A DNA stretch of 64,000 nt from Tolypeutes matacus (Eukaryota > Chordata > Mammalia > Cingulata > Chlamyphoridae), in the NCBI GenBank assembly GCA_026826555.1, contig JAKSZT010053769.1:2076505-2140504 (forward strand), read 5' to 3'. This document shows positions 1 through 11,935 of this stretch, piece by piece. The position numbers and the translations under genes were made by a program. How positions within the stretch are numbered: position 1 is the stretch's first letter; every line of letters starts with the position of its first letter. A model generated the notes under the pieces. It was not told the origin of the DNA. It ran no database searches and saw nothing but the letters and a program-made list of their open reading frames with translations.

Positions 1-125
1 CCCTATTTTACAAAGTGAAAGTATAGAACTTGTTACTTGCTCAAGGTTAGCCATTCATAAAGGATTTAAACCCAGGCAGTTTGAACGCAGACATTAAGTT
101 CATAACCCTATAACATAGTGCCTAA
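1..125 (-). mobile_element. MIR SINE fragment, cut by the window edge
   Basis: On the minus strand this reads like the middle of a mammalian-wide MIR: a region matching the tRNA-unrelated core, then a stretch equivalent to the 'taacttgcccaagg' and 'aacccaggcagtttga' landmarks seen here on the plus strand. It is old and diverged. The window edge removes one end. The call rests on my memory of the MIR consensus. Confidence 0.55.
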
Positions 126-400
126 TATGGGAATAATGAAATTCAAATAAGCATATTTACATATAAAGTCCATTTTTCCATATCTTCATCTACAACTCTA
201 TCTTATCATGAATAATAAAAACATGATATAAAATGGGTTTCTTTAAAGGAGAATAAAAGTATATTACAAAGGCAGATCTGGTACATCACTGGGCCAACCT
301 CATCTTGAGCTTATTCTGTTGATGGAGTTACCATACTTATCCCATCTGTCCTCCCCCTTGGTTGTAACTGCTTATTTAATACCTGATTCACATGGATTAC

Positions 401-853
401 TGTGATAGTCTGGAACTGTCTGTATCCCCAGAAAAACATATTTTTGAAGTTACTCCATTTCTCTGGTTGTAAACCCATTGTAAGTAGGGCCTTTTGAAGA
501 GGCTACTTTAGTTGAGGTGTGACCCACCTCATTCAGGATGGGTATCCTATATTGGAGTCCTATATAATAAAATGAAATTCATATAGAGAGAGGGAAAGCC
601 ATGAAAGCAAGAAGCTGAAAAGCAATGAAAACTTAAGAGAAGGAAGAGACCAGCAGAAGCCACCACCTACCTTGCCATGGGACAGAGGCACCAAGGACTG
701 CCGGCAGCTGGTCCCAGGAAAAGAAACATCGCCTTGATGATGACTTGATTTGGAGATTTTCTCTTGGCCTCAAAATGTAAGCTAATAAATTCCCATTGTT
801 TAAGCCTACCCATTCCGTGGTATCTGCTTTAAGCAATCTAGGAAACTAAATCA
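401..853 (+). mobile_element. Solo LTR, ERVL-MaLR type
   Basis: A 453-bp element that begins TGTGATAG and ends AAATCA, so it has the TG...CA ends of an LTR. It carries an AATAAA polyadenylation signal at 784-789. The flanks are ATTAC (396-400) and ATTAG (854-858), a 5-bp target duplication with one mismatch; 5 bp is the size made by ERVL/MaLR integrases. It is the same family as the LTR at 9063-9556: both share the 'ttgtaaacccat', 'gtgacccacctca' and 'catcgccttgatgatg' segments. No internal viral sequence is present, so it is a solo LTR. Confidence 0.75.
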
Positions 854-1817
854 ATTAGAAAAAGAATAAAATAGAATGGCTTGACCTAAGATAGTATTTT
901 AAAACAATATGGCGTTTGGAAAGTCATACTGTTTTAAAATACTTTGTATTATTATAATTTAAATATAATATTAAATATAATATTTAAGTACTTAATGAAA
1001 TTAAATTTATTAAATCATTAAAAATTTGAATCCAAATTATCACATAAATTGAAAATGCTTATTTGGAGAAAAGGGTATTGGGGATTGATTTCCCCACCAT
1101 CATTCATTACTTCATTTTCCCCTAGTAGTAGTCAAGTATTAAATGTAGGCTCACAGACATGATTCACTATTTGTCAGCTATGACAAAAGGAGAAGCTTTT
1201 GAGTATTTTTCGCCCAAAGGGATGAAGAGTTCAAGAAACAATTAAAGAACACCATTTCACAACTTAACTCTATTATCCCACAGGAACCAAAAAATATTTG
1301 GTTAATCACTTTTCTAAAATTTGCTTTTTTTTTTTTTTGTTCCCCTGAAGATGAACTAGTAAAGTAAAACAGGAAATTAAAAATTTTAATTCTCTGATCT
1401 GGAAATAAATTCAGTTTATTAAAACAAAGTGTTTATTGAGCTCCAATATCATATTAGATCCTATGTTAAGCACTAAATGTCTGAAGATAAATAAGGCAAG
1501 GTCTCTGTCCTCAACACAGGAAACAGATTATTTCAATCTTCTGTGATATATTCAATAGTAAAGTGAAGCACAAGTTTCATTGAAGCTACAGAAAAGGATA
1601 ATAAGATCTCTGACAGGACATGATGAAGGATCAAGATGCATAACGAGGTGAAAAACTTTAGGGTGAAGTGAGGGCATATGAGTTTGGATATTAGGTAGAA
1701 AAATACAGATAGAGAGGCAGGTGCAAGCAGAGACAAAGGAGGTATGAAATAACATGAATTACAGAGGATTATAATAAGCCAGTGATAGTTAACAGCAAAC
1801 TTTGAGCCTTTTGGTTT
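854..1817. other. Non-genic AT-rich sequence with an unassigned ancient repeat
   Basis: No gene, RNA or recent insertion is visible. From about 1422 to 1790 the text ('gtgtttattgagct', 'gttaagcactaaatg', then a purine-rich tail) resembles a common ancient mammalian repeat that I cannot name with confidence. The rest looks single copy. Two 67-residue open frames here overlap in different frames on the minus strand and look like chance. Confidence 0.4.
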
Positions 1818-2050
1818 AAAACCTATATTCTAGAGCCAGACTGTCTAGGTTCAAATTCCAGTTTATAACTGTGAGAGAGTCACTTAATCCCATTGTGCCT
1901 AAATTTCTTCTTTTGTAAAATGTGAATGAGAAAAATAATAGGTTTGATAATCCCATAAAGTATACTAAAGATTAAGTGCACTAACACAAGTAAAATATTT
2001 ATAACAATACCTGGCACACAGTAAGCATGCAATAAAAGTTCCTATTATAA
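1818..2050 (+). mobile_element. MIR SINE
   Basis: A nearly complete MIR. It shows 'gagccagactgtctaggttcaaattcca' as a diverged B-box region near 1833-1860, the core 'gtcacttaatcccattgtgcc', 'tttgtaaaatgtga', and the 3' end 'acctggcacacagtaag' followed by 'caataaa'. MIRs are fossil tRNA-derived SINEs mobilised by L2. No target duplication survives. Confidence 0.75.
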
Positions 2051-3404
2051 TTTTTAAATTATAAAAGAGCCAATAGGCAAGAGAGCTACTAATTTTTTAA
2101 AATTTTACCACTGCATTTAACAAGCAAAACTTCCCCCGCCGCCCCCCCCCCCCAGTAAAGTAACTCAAACCCAACCTGCAGTGTCATAAATGACAAGAGA
2201 AAGAATCAGGGCCTAGAATGTGATTGGAATTTCAAAGTTCTATCACCATATACCTATCTCATAATAGTTCAGTGCCATCAGCTTCACTTATGGAGCATAT
2301 TCATATTCATTCATTCTCTGATTTTGGAGTCAACAGCTTTTGTGATTATTGGATCTGTAGTGATTGGTATATCGCCAATCAAAAGTAACTGAGTCAAGGA
2401 CATTGTGTTTTAAATTTGCAATACAATTCAGATTCCTGTTAAAAGGCAAATCCTTCATTTCAAATTGTTGACTCAGATAATACTTTTAAAAAGAATTTCA
2501 GCTGTTTAAATTTAGCATGCTGAGAAAGACCAATCCTAAAATATTGTTTGGCTCTATGCCCACAACATATTCATTTTATTTTGTTAGTGTTTGTCTTCTG
2601 TGAAAAGAAGACAAGTGACAGTAATTATGTTAGCATCCATGACACTTCAAATTATACCTAAATGAACTATTTTGTTTTTAGCCTCACCAGTTAAAGATGG
2701 CCTTTAGCTTCCTGGCAAATTTTCAGAAAATGATTAAACAAGAACCAGTGATACTTCCTGGCACTGTTTTACCTCTTCAGACATCATCCAGTCTTTCTCC
2801 CCACTGCCTTCATTTGAATTATCATTTTTCCTCTTTAAAAAAAAAACATACATAAAGCAATATATCTGAAGACAAGCTTAATCTATTTTTTTATAATCAG
2901 AATTTACCACTATTTAAAGAGATGTTTTGAGTCTGTGCTTCATCTGTGACTTTAAAAATCTCCACCCCACACACATCCCAAAGAGATTATTTTTTGGAGT
3001 CCCTCAGGACACAGAATCTGGACAAGTTCTTTTACTAATCCCCCACATGCAAACCCTTTATTTTCCTTTTACACCTCTTGGTGTTTGGATCTTCTATTTT
3101 CTCTCCTCCCATATTAACTTCATCATTCTCCTTCCTGGCAAAGATGTTGCCAGATTCATTCCCCCTGTGTGGGGAGCCAGAACAGAACCATGAAATCGGA
3201 ATGGCAAGCAGGCCAAGTTTGGATGTGGGGCCAATTTAGGTTCCTCAGGTAGATCCAGTGTTAGGTATTATCAGAACCGGGAGTTCTCCCCTAACTGGTA
3301 TGATTTCTCAAGCACTCCCCATCTACTTTAACCACAAAACAATAAGCTCACTCCACATGATCCACAGTAGAATATTATTTTAATAAAACAAAGTAGTCAA
3401 ATGA
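2051..3404. other. Non-genic sequence with a short C tract
   Basis: Apparently single-copy sequence. A 12-base C run lies at 2142-2153 after a C-rich lead-in from 2133. No open frame with recognisable similarity, RNA gene or recent insertion was found. The 88-residue frame at 2927-3193 matches nothing I know. Confidence 0.4.
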
Positions 3405-3610
3405 TTAAGAATTAGTCACACCTGGGGGCTAATTCCAAACCATTTTTTACTAAATATATTGTTTTAGGCAATTTGCTTATTCCCTCTAGAATTGAGTTTC
3501 TTCTAAACAGGATATAATACCATCTCCCTCCTGCAGTTGTTATTCTATAAATGAAAAGACATTTTCAAAGTGTGTGACTCAGTGCCTGCTAATAGGGCAC
3601 TCCCAAACTG
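3405..3610 (+). mobile_element. Possible diverged MIR SINE
   Basis: Weak but ordered MIR landmarks are present: 'gattaagaattagtcacacc', then 'ggcaatttgcttattcc', 'gatataataccatctcc', and 'agtgcctgctaata'. The order and spacing fit MIR, but identity is low. It could be chance similarity in AT-rich DNA. Confidence 0.45.
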
Positions 3611-6039
3611 GCAGCTACTCATTCATTGTGTGATAAGCATATCATATACCTTGGGAGTTATCAAGGAGTTGAATCTACTTCACAATCAATACCTAAGGGT
3701 GGACAAGTACATGAGGGCTTTACCTGAGGTCAAATTTTGTGTTTATGCTTTACAAGAAAGAAAAATACCATAGAGGGGGAGAAGGGCAACGAGAAGAGAC
3801 TTGTTCACAATTCTGCCTGTAGTTTTCTCTGGACAGATGCTCACAGGCTAGAGGTAATACTCTTTAAGAATACTGCTATAGTATCAGGCATATGTAAGTG
3901 CAGTTCTGCTCCTGAAGCCAGTCAAGAAGAGAAGCATCCAGGAAAGGATATTCTTAAAATGTCATTTTAAGCCTATATATTACATCACAGTCATTGTTAG
4001 TGGGAAGAATTAGATTGAGGAATAAGCAGCTATCTCTTTGTCTGGCTTGTCTGACTAGAACTCTTCCTTCTTTCAATAGTATGCAAAGAAAAGCATGAGT
4101 CATAGGTTACTCACCTAGTTCAGACACTGTCCTACCATAGCTTACCAATGGCTTAAACCGTAAAATAATTGTTTTATTTCACAAATGTTTTTGACAATCA
4201 TATTCCAAGACATGACATGAGGTTTATTATCAGAAGAACAACCAAAGTATGAAGCACAGGTGTCCCACAACTCAACTCCACCTACTTAAGCCTCTATCAT
4301 TAAAGAAATTTTGACATTTCCTCACCAGTGCTCTCAGCATGATTTCCCTTCTATTTAACAAAATATTCAAAGTTTAGCTAATTCTCTATTTTAGAGTATC
4401 AGGGCATTGCATGCCAATTCATTCCACCCATATTATTTTAGTCTTCATATAAATGTTTCCTTTTCTTCTTTATACCTGTACAAAATTTTTAATGACCTCA
4501 TGCATGCATTATCATAACAAAATATCCCTTGGATTTTAAATTTTACTCAGTGATTCACAAAGTCCCATGTAGAGTTTATACATGGAGAATTTATGCATAT
4601 GCAGAATACGTTGCCTATAACAACTTGAGTACTCTGACAATGACAAAAATATTAAGTAAGCCTCTGTATCTGGAGATCCCAGATAGCAACAGCAAGTTAG
4701 GTAATTTAATTCAAATTACATACTGGCCATGTTTTATTTTTAATACAAATATAGATTAGGGTATATTAGAAAAATTAGTAATATAATTTCAAAGTGAAAT
4801 CATAGGTAAACTAGTCCTTAGTTTCTTCTTTTTTTGATGGAGGATTTCAGAATTTAAGTTACATTTCACATTAGCTATTTCATAAACTTTGGTACAACCT
4901 TAATCTGTATAATTTGTAGCAGGTTACAGAATTGTCCAATTTAAAATCCTAGATTTTGTTTTAGGTAACCTCTGTTTTTCCATTAAACTTTCTTGGAGGA
5001 AAAATATAGTATCAGTAATTTCTCCAATGATCCTGCAATTAAGACTAACATTTTTTACTACCTGTATCTTTTCGGCTTGAGGGGTTGCCTTTATTTTCCT
5101 TTTTTTTCCCATAATAAAAATCTGGCTAGTGTGAAAGAAGACCTGATTAGATGTCCCAAGATTTTTAATTAATTTTTTTCTGGTTTCTCTTCTGGAAAAG
5201 TCCTTCAGTATTGTGCCTGCATTCTCATTTATTTGGTCATTTGTTTTACAAAGGAGTGCCCTTTGCCGACCTGTTTTCACCTCCTTTTAAGGAATTGGCT
5301 ATCTGCAATTTGAGCAACTGGTTGAAAATTTTTTTAAAGTTTTTAAACCTTCATTTTCTGCCAGTTAACACAATACTGCTTGGTTTTTAAGTATAAAGTC
5401 ATTTATGCAAAAACCACTACTCTGAAATTGCAAGGAAAACAATGTTTAGCAAGTGGAGGAAATTCATTGCAGTAGTAAGAAAACTGTGGGAACCCTCCAA
5501 GTCCCACCCACTGAAGAGTATTTGAATGTTTATCATATCATCAGTGTGGACTAGACTGTTGCCTAGCAGTTATCTAGGGACCTACTTCACATTTTGTTTT
5601 TATTTAATAAGGCAAATCAAATACTTTTCTGTTTGTTGTTTCTATGCTTGTTTGTTTTGCAGTTTAGTAAAAAGTCTGTAATGAAACTGTAACAATTAAT
5701 TGGGGCATTTGAGTGTCTAAGCCAGCCTCTTCATGAATCTTCTTCTTGAAAAGGCAATTAGAAAACAAGCTGCCATCTCACCAGTAACTTTCAGAAGACC
5801 ACACGTGTAATTAAATCTAGAACACATTGACCAGTTTCATAAAAATCACAATGGACACAGCATTTTCTGCATGCTTAACTAAAATTAGGTATCCATTTGC
5901 AAGTGCCCGTGAGCAACCCGACGAGAGCACAAGTAGGACAGATTTCAGGGAGACAAACCAATTTAACATGTCATGGAGAATTCAAACATTAACTCCTCAA
6001 AGCTATGATTTCCTAACTTTCCTCACCTTTTTTTTTTTT
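3611..6039. other. Non-genic AT-rich sequence
   Basis: No feature I can support. The longest open frame (4924-5280, minus, 118 residues) is Lys/Asn-rich, has no family signature and sits in AT-rich DNA where such frames occur by chance. Confidence 0.4.
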
Positions 6040-6944
6040 TTCTCAGCTTCCCTTCCCCCGCACCACATACCCAGAAGTCACTCAAATTATCATCCCTGTC
6101 CAGTTTAACTTACTGCAGTGTGATGCAGGCGAAGGCTGGGCGCTTCTCTGAAGCGAGAGCAACTGCTTTTCCGGAGAGAACTGGGACTAGCCTGCTATCA
6201 GGAGCCTTTCTAATTCACAAGCTCTCTGCTCTGTAAGGCTGCCTCACAGCTCAGCTTCCCGAGTGGAGCTTCAAAAACTCTGCTCACGGCATCTCCTCCT
6301 TCCTACCTCCACCCCCTTCCAGAACCCACGGCCCAACCCAAATAGTGTCTGAAAGATGGAAATCTACTTCCAGTCAACAACAGAGGCTTCCTGCAGTCAA
6401 CCAGTCACTGATCATTTGCAACTGAAAAACAGCGGAGCCGAACGACGTGGGTTTCCAGAGCCTGAAAGTCATTTTAGGTATACCCCTCCTTCTCCATCTC
6501 TTACTCCTCCCACTTCACCCCCGCCCCTCCATAGGGGCCACCTCCAGTCTCCCACTCAAGCTAGGTATCATAAATTATTATTTTGTTCTCCATACCAGTA
6601 GGCATCAGAAGGAAACGGAATTTGTCAGAATTGAATTACCTGTTGTCCGTAACTAATGCTCTTCTTTAATCTCTCTTAGTCCTTGATTTGTATTAAGATG
6701 CGTTGATATTGGAAGAGTGTGCAGTGTGTGTGAGCGCGCGGGCGCGCATGTGCGCGCGCACGAGGCGAGGGGGCGTTAATCTGTGCGGCTGCAAGCAACA
6801 GCTCTGCCTGGCCCTGGCTGCCGCTTCTACAGCTGCTGTTGCTACTATTGCTGTTGAAGCTCAGGGACAAAATGAGAAAGGGAGACAGTGCTTTACAGCT
6901 ATTTAACTGCTTGTCCAATTATAAGACAGGGGAGGAGACTGTAG
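6040..6944 (+). promoter_or_regulatory. CpG-rich block with splice-site matches: candidate promoter or untranslated exon
   Basis: This is the only stretch of the window with many CpGs and G+C-rich sequence outside repeats. A strong acceptor-like run (14 or more T, then 'ctcag') ends at 6046. Donor-like sites follow: AG/GTATAC with the intron starting at 6478, and a very good AG/GTATGAGT with the intron starting at 6945. GCT-rich sequence lies at about 6820-6860. CpG density plus a strong donor is what a promoter-proximal exon of a large, perhaps neuronal, gene would look like. I do not recognise the gene. No long reading frame crosses it, so any exon would be untranslated. Inference only. Confidence 0.4.
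6723..6762. repeat. Alternating purine-pyrimidine tract (GT)n/(GC)n, Z-DNA candidate
   Basis: About 40 bp of almost perfect G/T and G/C alternation, with runs such as 'tgtgcgcgcgca'. Such tracts are the classic Z-DNA-forming motif and are common near promoters. It lies inside the CpG-rich block described at 6040-6944. Confidence 0.7.
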
Positions 6945-7629
6945 GTATGAGTATCTGTTCTTGAGACATTAAAATTGAATCATTACAATTACTACCATTC
7001 AGGATACACTTTGCCCTCAACAGGAAACCTGATACCTCTCTTCCCCTCTCCGGTCTACCAACTATAGTCCATGATGGGTCATTGTTCAGAGAACACCTGC
7101 TGGACCCATTTCTAGCAATTTTAGCAGCTGCACTCTATTGCTACACTCCAATCTAGTAACCTAGGATCAAGGTGACTGGAGGATGGAGGACGATAAAGTA
7201 GGAAAGGAAAAGGAAGAGCAGCTAAATATTAGGAGGGAAACTATATGCATGTGTTAATCTATGATGTATATATGAACCAGGGCACAGATGAAAATTGTAT
7301 TTTTCAGCCATGTCTGTAAAATAATGCATTGGGTAATAAAACATGTAAGTAAGTCAATATCATGTCTATTTTATAGAAGGTATACAAAACCAGATAGTTA
7401 TTAGAGAGTGTGTTTACCAGTTTAAATTCAGGGTAACTTGATGTACACATCCCTCATTGGCTCTCAGTTTCCCCCCTCCCCCCATAATTGAAATCCACTG
7501 TGATTGTATTACTAGAAAAACCTAGTATAGCTTAAATATGGAGGTATTGTACTAAACTTTTGTAACTGAGAGTTAAGAATTATATAGATGCCTTTATATT
7601 ATTTTTTAAAATAGCAAAAGGTTAATATC
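6945..7629. other. Non-genic sequence downstream of the CpG-rich block
   Basis: Single-copy-looking sequence after the candidate splice donor. Contains a short C-rich run near 7471-7484. Nothing else is supportable. Confidence 0.4.
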
Positions 7630-8150
7630 TGAAATCGCTGAAGATGGCTGGATTTAGCCTAGACCTGCTATTATGATGGTCATTCTACACAGGTCTCAGC
7701 CCTGTTTATGGTTACACAAAACTTAGCCTCTGCCTGTGCATAACCACTCCACCCTCCTGTTTGATATCCATATGGAACACTTCATGACTGACCTCCACTC
7801 AGTACTTTCCTATGCCGGAATCTTGATCTACCTTGTGACCCATCTCTACCCTGCACTTTTCTATCCCAGAATCTTGATCTCTGATAATGATTGTAACCTT
7901 GTAACTCACCTTGGTTTGGTACTCACCCCACCATGTTCAACCCCTCAGTGTTTATTAATGAAAGAACCTGTGTCCAGCTCCACCCCAATTATTCGTTAGC
8001 ATCACGATGCTATAAAGTATTAGAATTTCTGCAGTTCAGGGAGGCTGGTTTGAGATTGCACACCTCCAGTCTCCTGCTGGCAAATAAATCCTCTTTTCCT
8101 AACTAGCCTAGCTTGGTGTGTCTGTCTATTCTGCCGTGCCTGAGCAAACA
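7630..8150 (+). mobile_element. Solo LTR, probable ERV1 class
   Basis: About 520 bp with LTR layout: start TGAAAT, TATA-like box at 8011-8017, AATAAA at 8093-8098 (82 bp later, a normal R-length spacing), a U5-like segment, and end GAGCAAACA. Flanking 4-mers are TATC (7626-7629) and AATC (8151-8154), an imperfect 4-bp duplication as made by gammaretrovirus-like (ERV1) elements. Boundaries are tentative. No gag, pol or env sequence follows, so it is a solo LTR. The 87-residue frame inside it is not a gene. Confidence 0.5.
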
Positions 8151-9062
8151 AATCCAGCCGAGGACCACCCGGGTCCCTCTTCATGATTTCAATGCATTTT
8201 CATCTCTGTCAGCTACAAACTCAGTTGAAACCTACTGGTTACTGCTGTCTTTGGACTCTGGTTTCCTAATTGGCTGTTTGCTCATTCTCTGCCCTCATTT
8301 TCTTCCAATATATTCTCACATAAAGAGATGTTGAACAGAACATTTCAAAACCCTGAAAGACTAGAATAATACTTCTTCTTAAGGATTAACTTTAATTTCT
8401 CTAACAATAGTTTGTGCTCACCTTCTTGGTCTGAAATAGATGGGGTAACCATGAATAACCCATCCTAACACACACGTACCATTTAATTGAAAGTACTATT
8501 TAATTGAATAGTACTATTAATTCACTTTCAGCTTTCAGCTGCCTGAGCTAAAATAAACATAATCCTTTTGATTTTATTTGCAATACACACTTTTAAGTGT
8601 TTCTGCCTTGCTCTGGGCATTTTACATACTTGCCAAATATTTCCTAACTATGAGGGTTTGTTCAATCAAGATTAAATTAGACAAATGAGAAAGCAGAAAG
8701 AAGAAAGCCCCTGGAAATATTTTTAAAAGGGGGGGAGGAGTGGAATCAAGAAGGAAAGGAACCCAGAAGGTTTAAATAATACATCTTCTTATGATCTATT
8801 TATATTAGAAATCACTGCCTTTAGCTAAACAAAGGCCAATTATTGTGCAAACATTTATCAATTACCCAATACATATCCCTTTACCAAAACAAACCTAACT
8901 ATAATTGTAACAAAAAAATATCATAGGTTAATAGTTTGTTTAAAAATCAAATAATACCTAAATGCAAAGAGTATTCAGAATTTAAATATTAAAATCGTAA
9001 AAAAATGTTATGCTAACTTGCCACATATTTTTGCCTCTTTATTATTCTTTTTATTTGGCTAT
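8151..9062. other. Non-genic sequence
   Basis: AT-rich, apparently single copy. A repeated 'actatttaattgaa' pair near 8480-8520 is a short local duplication. No gene or mobile element identified. Confidence 0.4.
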
Positions 9063-9556
9063 TGTGGTGGTTTGAAACTTTATGTACCCCCCCTCCCAGA
9101 ATATGTTCTTAAATTTAATCCATTCCTATGGTTGTGAACCCATCATAAGTAGGAACTTCTGGTATGGATACTTCAGTTAAAGTGTGGCCCACCTCAATCA
9201 GATGGTTCATAATCTTAGTACTAGAAGTCCTTTATAAGCAGAATAAACTTCAGACACAGAGAGAGAGAAAACCACAGGAAACAAGAAGCTGAACATCAAT
9301 GGAACCCAGAAGAGAAGGGGGAGACCAGGAGACAAAGCCTTGTGTCTTGCCATGTGGCATGCTAAGGACCAAAGATCATCAGCAACCAGCCCCTGAAGTC
9401 TACAGTCTTCAGGAAGAAAGTATCGCCTTGATGATGCCTTGATGATTTCTTGATTTGGACTTTTATCCCAGCCTGAAACCATGAGCAAATAAATTCCCAT
9501 TATTTAATCCGACCCATTTTATTGTATGTGCTTGATCAGCATAGGAAACTAAAACA
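9063..9556 (+). mobile_element. Solo LTR, ERVL-MaLR type
   Basis: A 494-bp LTR starting TGTGGTGG and ending TAAAACA. Flanks GCTAT (9058-9062) and GCTAC (9557-9561) form a 5-bp target duplication with one change. AATAAA lies at 9488-9493. It belongs to the same family as the 401-853 copy and is better preserved. A 97-residue minus-strand frame inside it is incidental. Confidence 0.8.
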
Positions 9557-10489
9557 GCTACATTGAAGCAATGTTATATAACACATTATTAATAGTCTTA
9601 AAAAATCTGAAGAGTATACATTTTCATACCGGTATAAAATGCAATGTAAGGGTTTTGGCAAAAGTGTCCTATACCACCTAGAAATATATTTTGATACAGT
9701 AAGCACACTTTATCCACAGGTAATATGATTTGAAGCTTATCCTTCCTCTCAAACTCATCCTTTATTAAAACTGCCAGAACCTGAATTCTACTTGTTATAT
9801 CTTTTATTGTTTGGTTTTACCTTTACTCCAATTTTGAAATTCAAACATATGTAGGAGGATTTACAATTTAAACATTCTTGGGAGACATACTTTTTTAAGA
9901 TATCTTTCTTATATATAATTAGGAGGGTAAATCTCTGGTCTGCTAGAGATGGAAGAACCACAAGATCTGGAATTTACTAATGAGTATTTAATGCCAATTC
10001 AGTTTGCTTTTTAAAAATTGTTTATAACATTACTGAGATTTAAAGAAGAAACAAAGCTCTTAACAAAACTACAATAAAATTCCTAAGGTTTAATCATGGA
10101 GAAAGAAAATCTTCAGGAGGTAATTTATGACTGGTCCTTAATCCCTGACACTTACAATTTAAGATTTTCCATTTTGTTGAGAGCCTTACAAATCACTGCT
10201 TTACAACCCAGTACCCATTTCTCTAAGATGACTCTCAGCTCCTCATCATTAGATATTTAGAAACTTCATGGGATTTTTGTATAATTAATCAATCAACAAC
10301 AACGACAACAACAAAAATAGTGGCAGAAAATGACCTTGCTCTATAATTACACAATAATCAAGAAAATCAACTCATAAGAAAATTATAAGAAGAAGTAACT
10401 TCTTAATTTTCATCTAAATCTCTTTTATCATTAAAACATGTATTCCCAAACTAAATTTTGTAATTTAATGATACTCATTCACTGGAGAA
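9557..10489. other. Non-genic AT-rich sequence
   Basis: Nothing supportable. A short 'aacaacaacgacaacaac' simple repeat is at about 10294-10313. Confidence 0.4.
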
Positions 10490-10605
10490 AATCTGTGTCT
10501 GTTTCACTCACTCATATACCTTGTGCACATATTAAACTGCTTACAAGGTGGTATGTGCATAGTAAACAGTTATTGAATAAATGGATAGATGATGAATGAA
10601 CTAAT
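10490..10605 (+). mobile_element. Possible L2/MIR 3' tail
   Basis: The stretch 'gcatagtaaacagttattgaataaatgg', running into 'gatgaatgaac', has the shape of the L2/MIR 3' end ('catagtaggtgctcaataaa' plus GAAT-type tail). Too short to be sure. Confidence 0.4.
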
Positions 10606-11689
10606 TCATGAATTTCAAGGCAGTGTGATGATAAGGAAGCTGGGAATAAGGGCATTTGAATTCTTCCCGTCTTTACTCTGCTGTTAAACAGCTGCAGTAC
10701 TTTAGGGAAGTGGCTTATTTCTCTTGGTCTCATAGTATACTTTCAGACTATTACTCACAGGCTGGACAAAGTTGCATAAGAAATGTCCTGTTCCCAATAT
10801 CCCTCCAAAATGGTTTTTCAACTATGCAAATTCAGTCTATAAAAGTCCTCAGATCATATTTCCTGATCATTTTGCAAAGCAGTAACATCAGGGACCGTTT
10901 TAATCCATGAAAAATGTATGGCTTTCCCCCTTTTGACTTCCAAATCTGCACCTAGTATAGTGGATACTGGACTTGACAACTAAAGAAAATAGGTTGTTGC
11001 ACATGTGTGTATGTATTTAAAAAATGTTAGTCCTATATCAGGGATGACAAGCAAGACAAACTTCATTGACCTGTGATTGCTCTCAATAAAATAATTCTTA
11101 AAGATAATAGTAAATACCAACAGAGCTTAATTAGTGAAATATCATGTTACTTACAGTAGATAAAAGTCCGTGTATCACAGCCTTTTATGTAAACTAGTGC
11201 CTAAAAACACTTTGTAATGTTAATTTTATTAAAAAGTATTTATTAAGCATCTATTATCTGCAAAGCTTTGGTTGAGAAACATAGTCTAATTAGTTTTATA
11301 AAAATATCCTTGCTTTATAATTTTAATATTTAAGTAGTAATAGCTTATATTTATATTACACTTGACTTAAATCCTTGCCCAATTAGCTTAAATGATGAGA
11401 AGAGACCTACTTCCTAAACTGAACAGACTGTCTAAATGAAACTTTTCCAGTGGTTTTCAAAACATGAATCAGTAGATGAAGGCTGGGAGGTTTAGAAAAG
11501 ATCTAGAAAAAAAGAAACAAAACAATTTTATTGCATTGCATTTTCTAAAAAGAAAAAATAATAACCATAAAATATTGGATTTGGATAGCTCTTTAGACCT
11601 CACCTTGTCTAATCCTTATATTTTATGGAAGAAACTAACAAAGGAAGTCACCTTTGTTATTGCTCAGAAGGTCATTTACTGGTCTCTCA
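10606..11689. other. Non-genic AT-rich sequence
   Basis: Probably single copy. The phrase 'cagtggttttcaaaacatg' at 11449 looks like the head of a MER5-type element, but no matching other end follows. No gene is seen; the 97-residue frame at 11476-11769 has no recognisable content. Confidence 0.35.
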
Positions 11690-11935
11690 GTCCAGGAATA
11701 ACACAGTGTCAAGTGTGCAAGCTTTGCTACAAAATAGACCAGCTTCCATTGCAATTTCCAGCTATGTGAATGACTTGCTGTTTGACATTGGGAAAACTCC
11801 TTAACTTCTCTATGCCTCAGTTGTCTTACCTATAATGTGACAATAATTATGCTACCACCTTTCACTTGGAATGGTGGTGAGAATCAAAGAAACTGGCACA
11901 TGTAAAGCACACAACACAGTGTCTGGCAGAGATCT
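11690..11935 (+). mobile_element. MIR SINE
   Basis: Good MIR core and 3' part: 'actccttaacttctctatgcctcag', 'cttacctataatgtgacaataat', then 'gagaatcaaagaaact', 'catgtaaagcac' and 'agtgtctggca'. The 5' limit is uncertain. Confidence 0.7.

Noticed and set aside
4924..5280. 118-residue minus-strand open frame
   Set aside because: Lys/Asn/Ile-rich composition follows the AT-rich DNA; no domain, no splice context, no partner frame.
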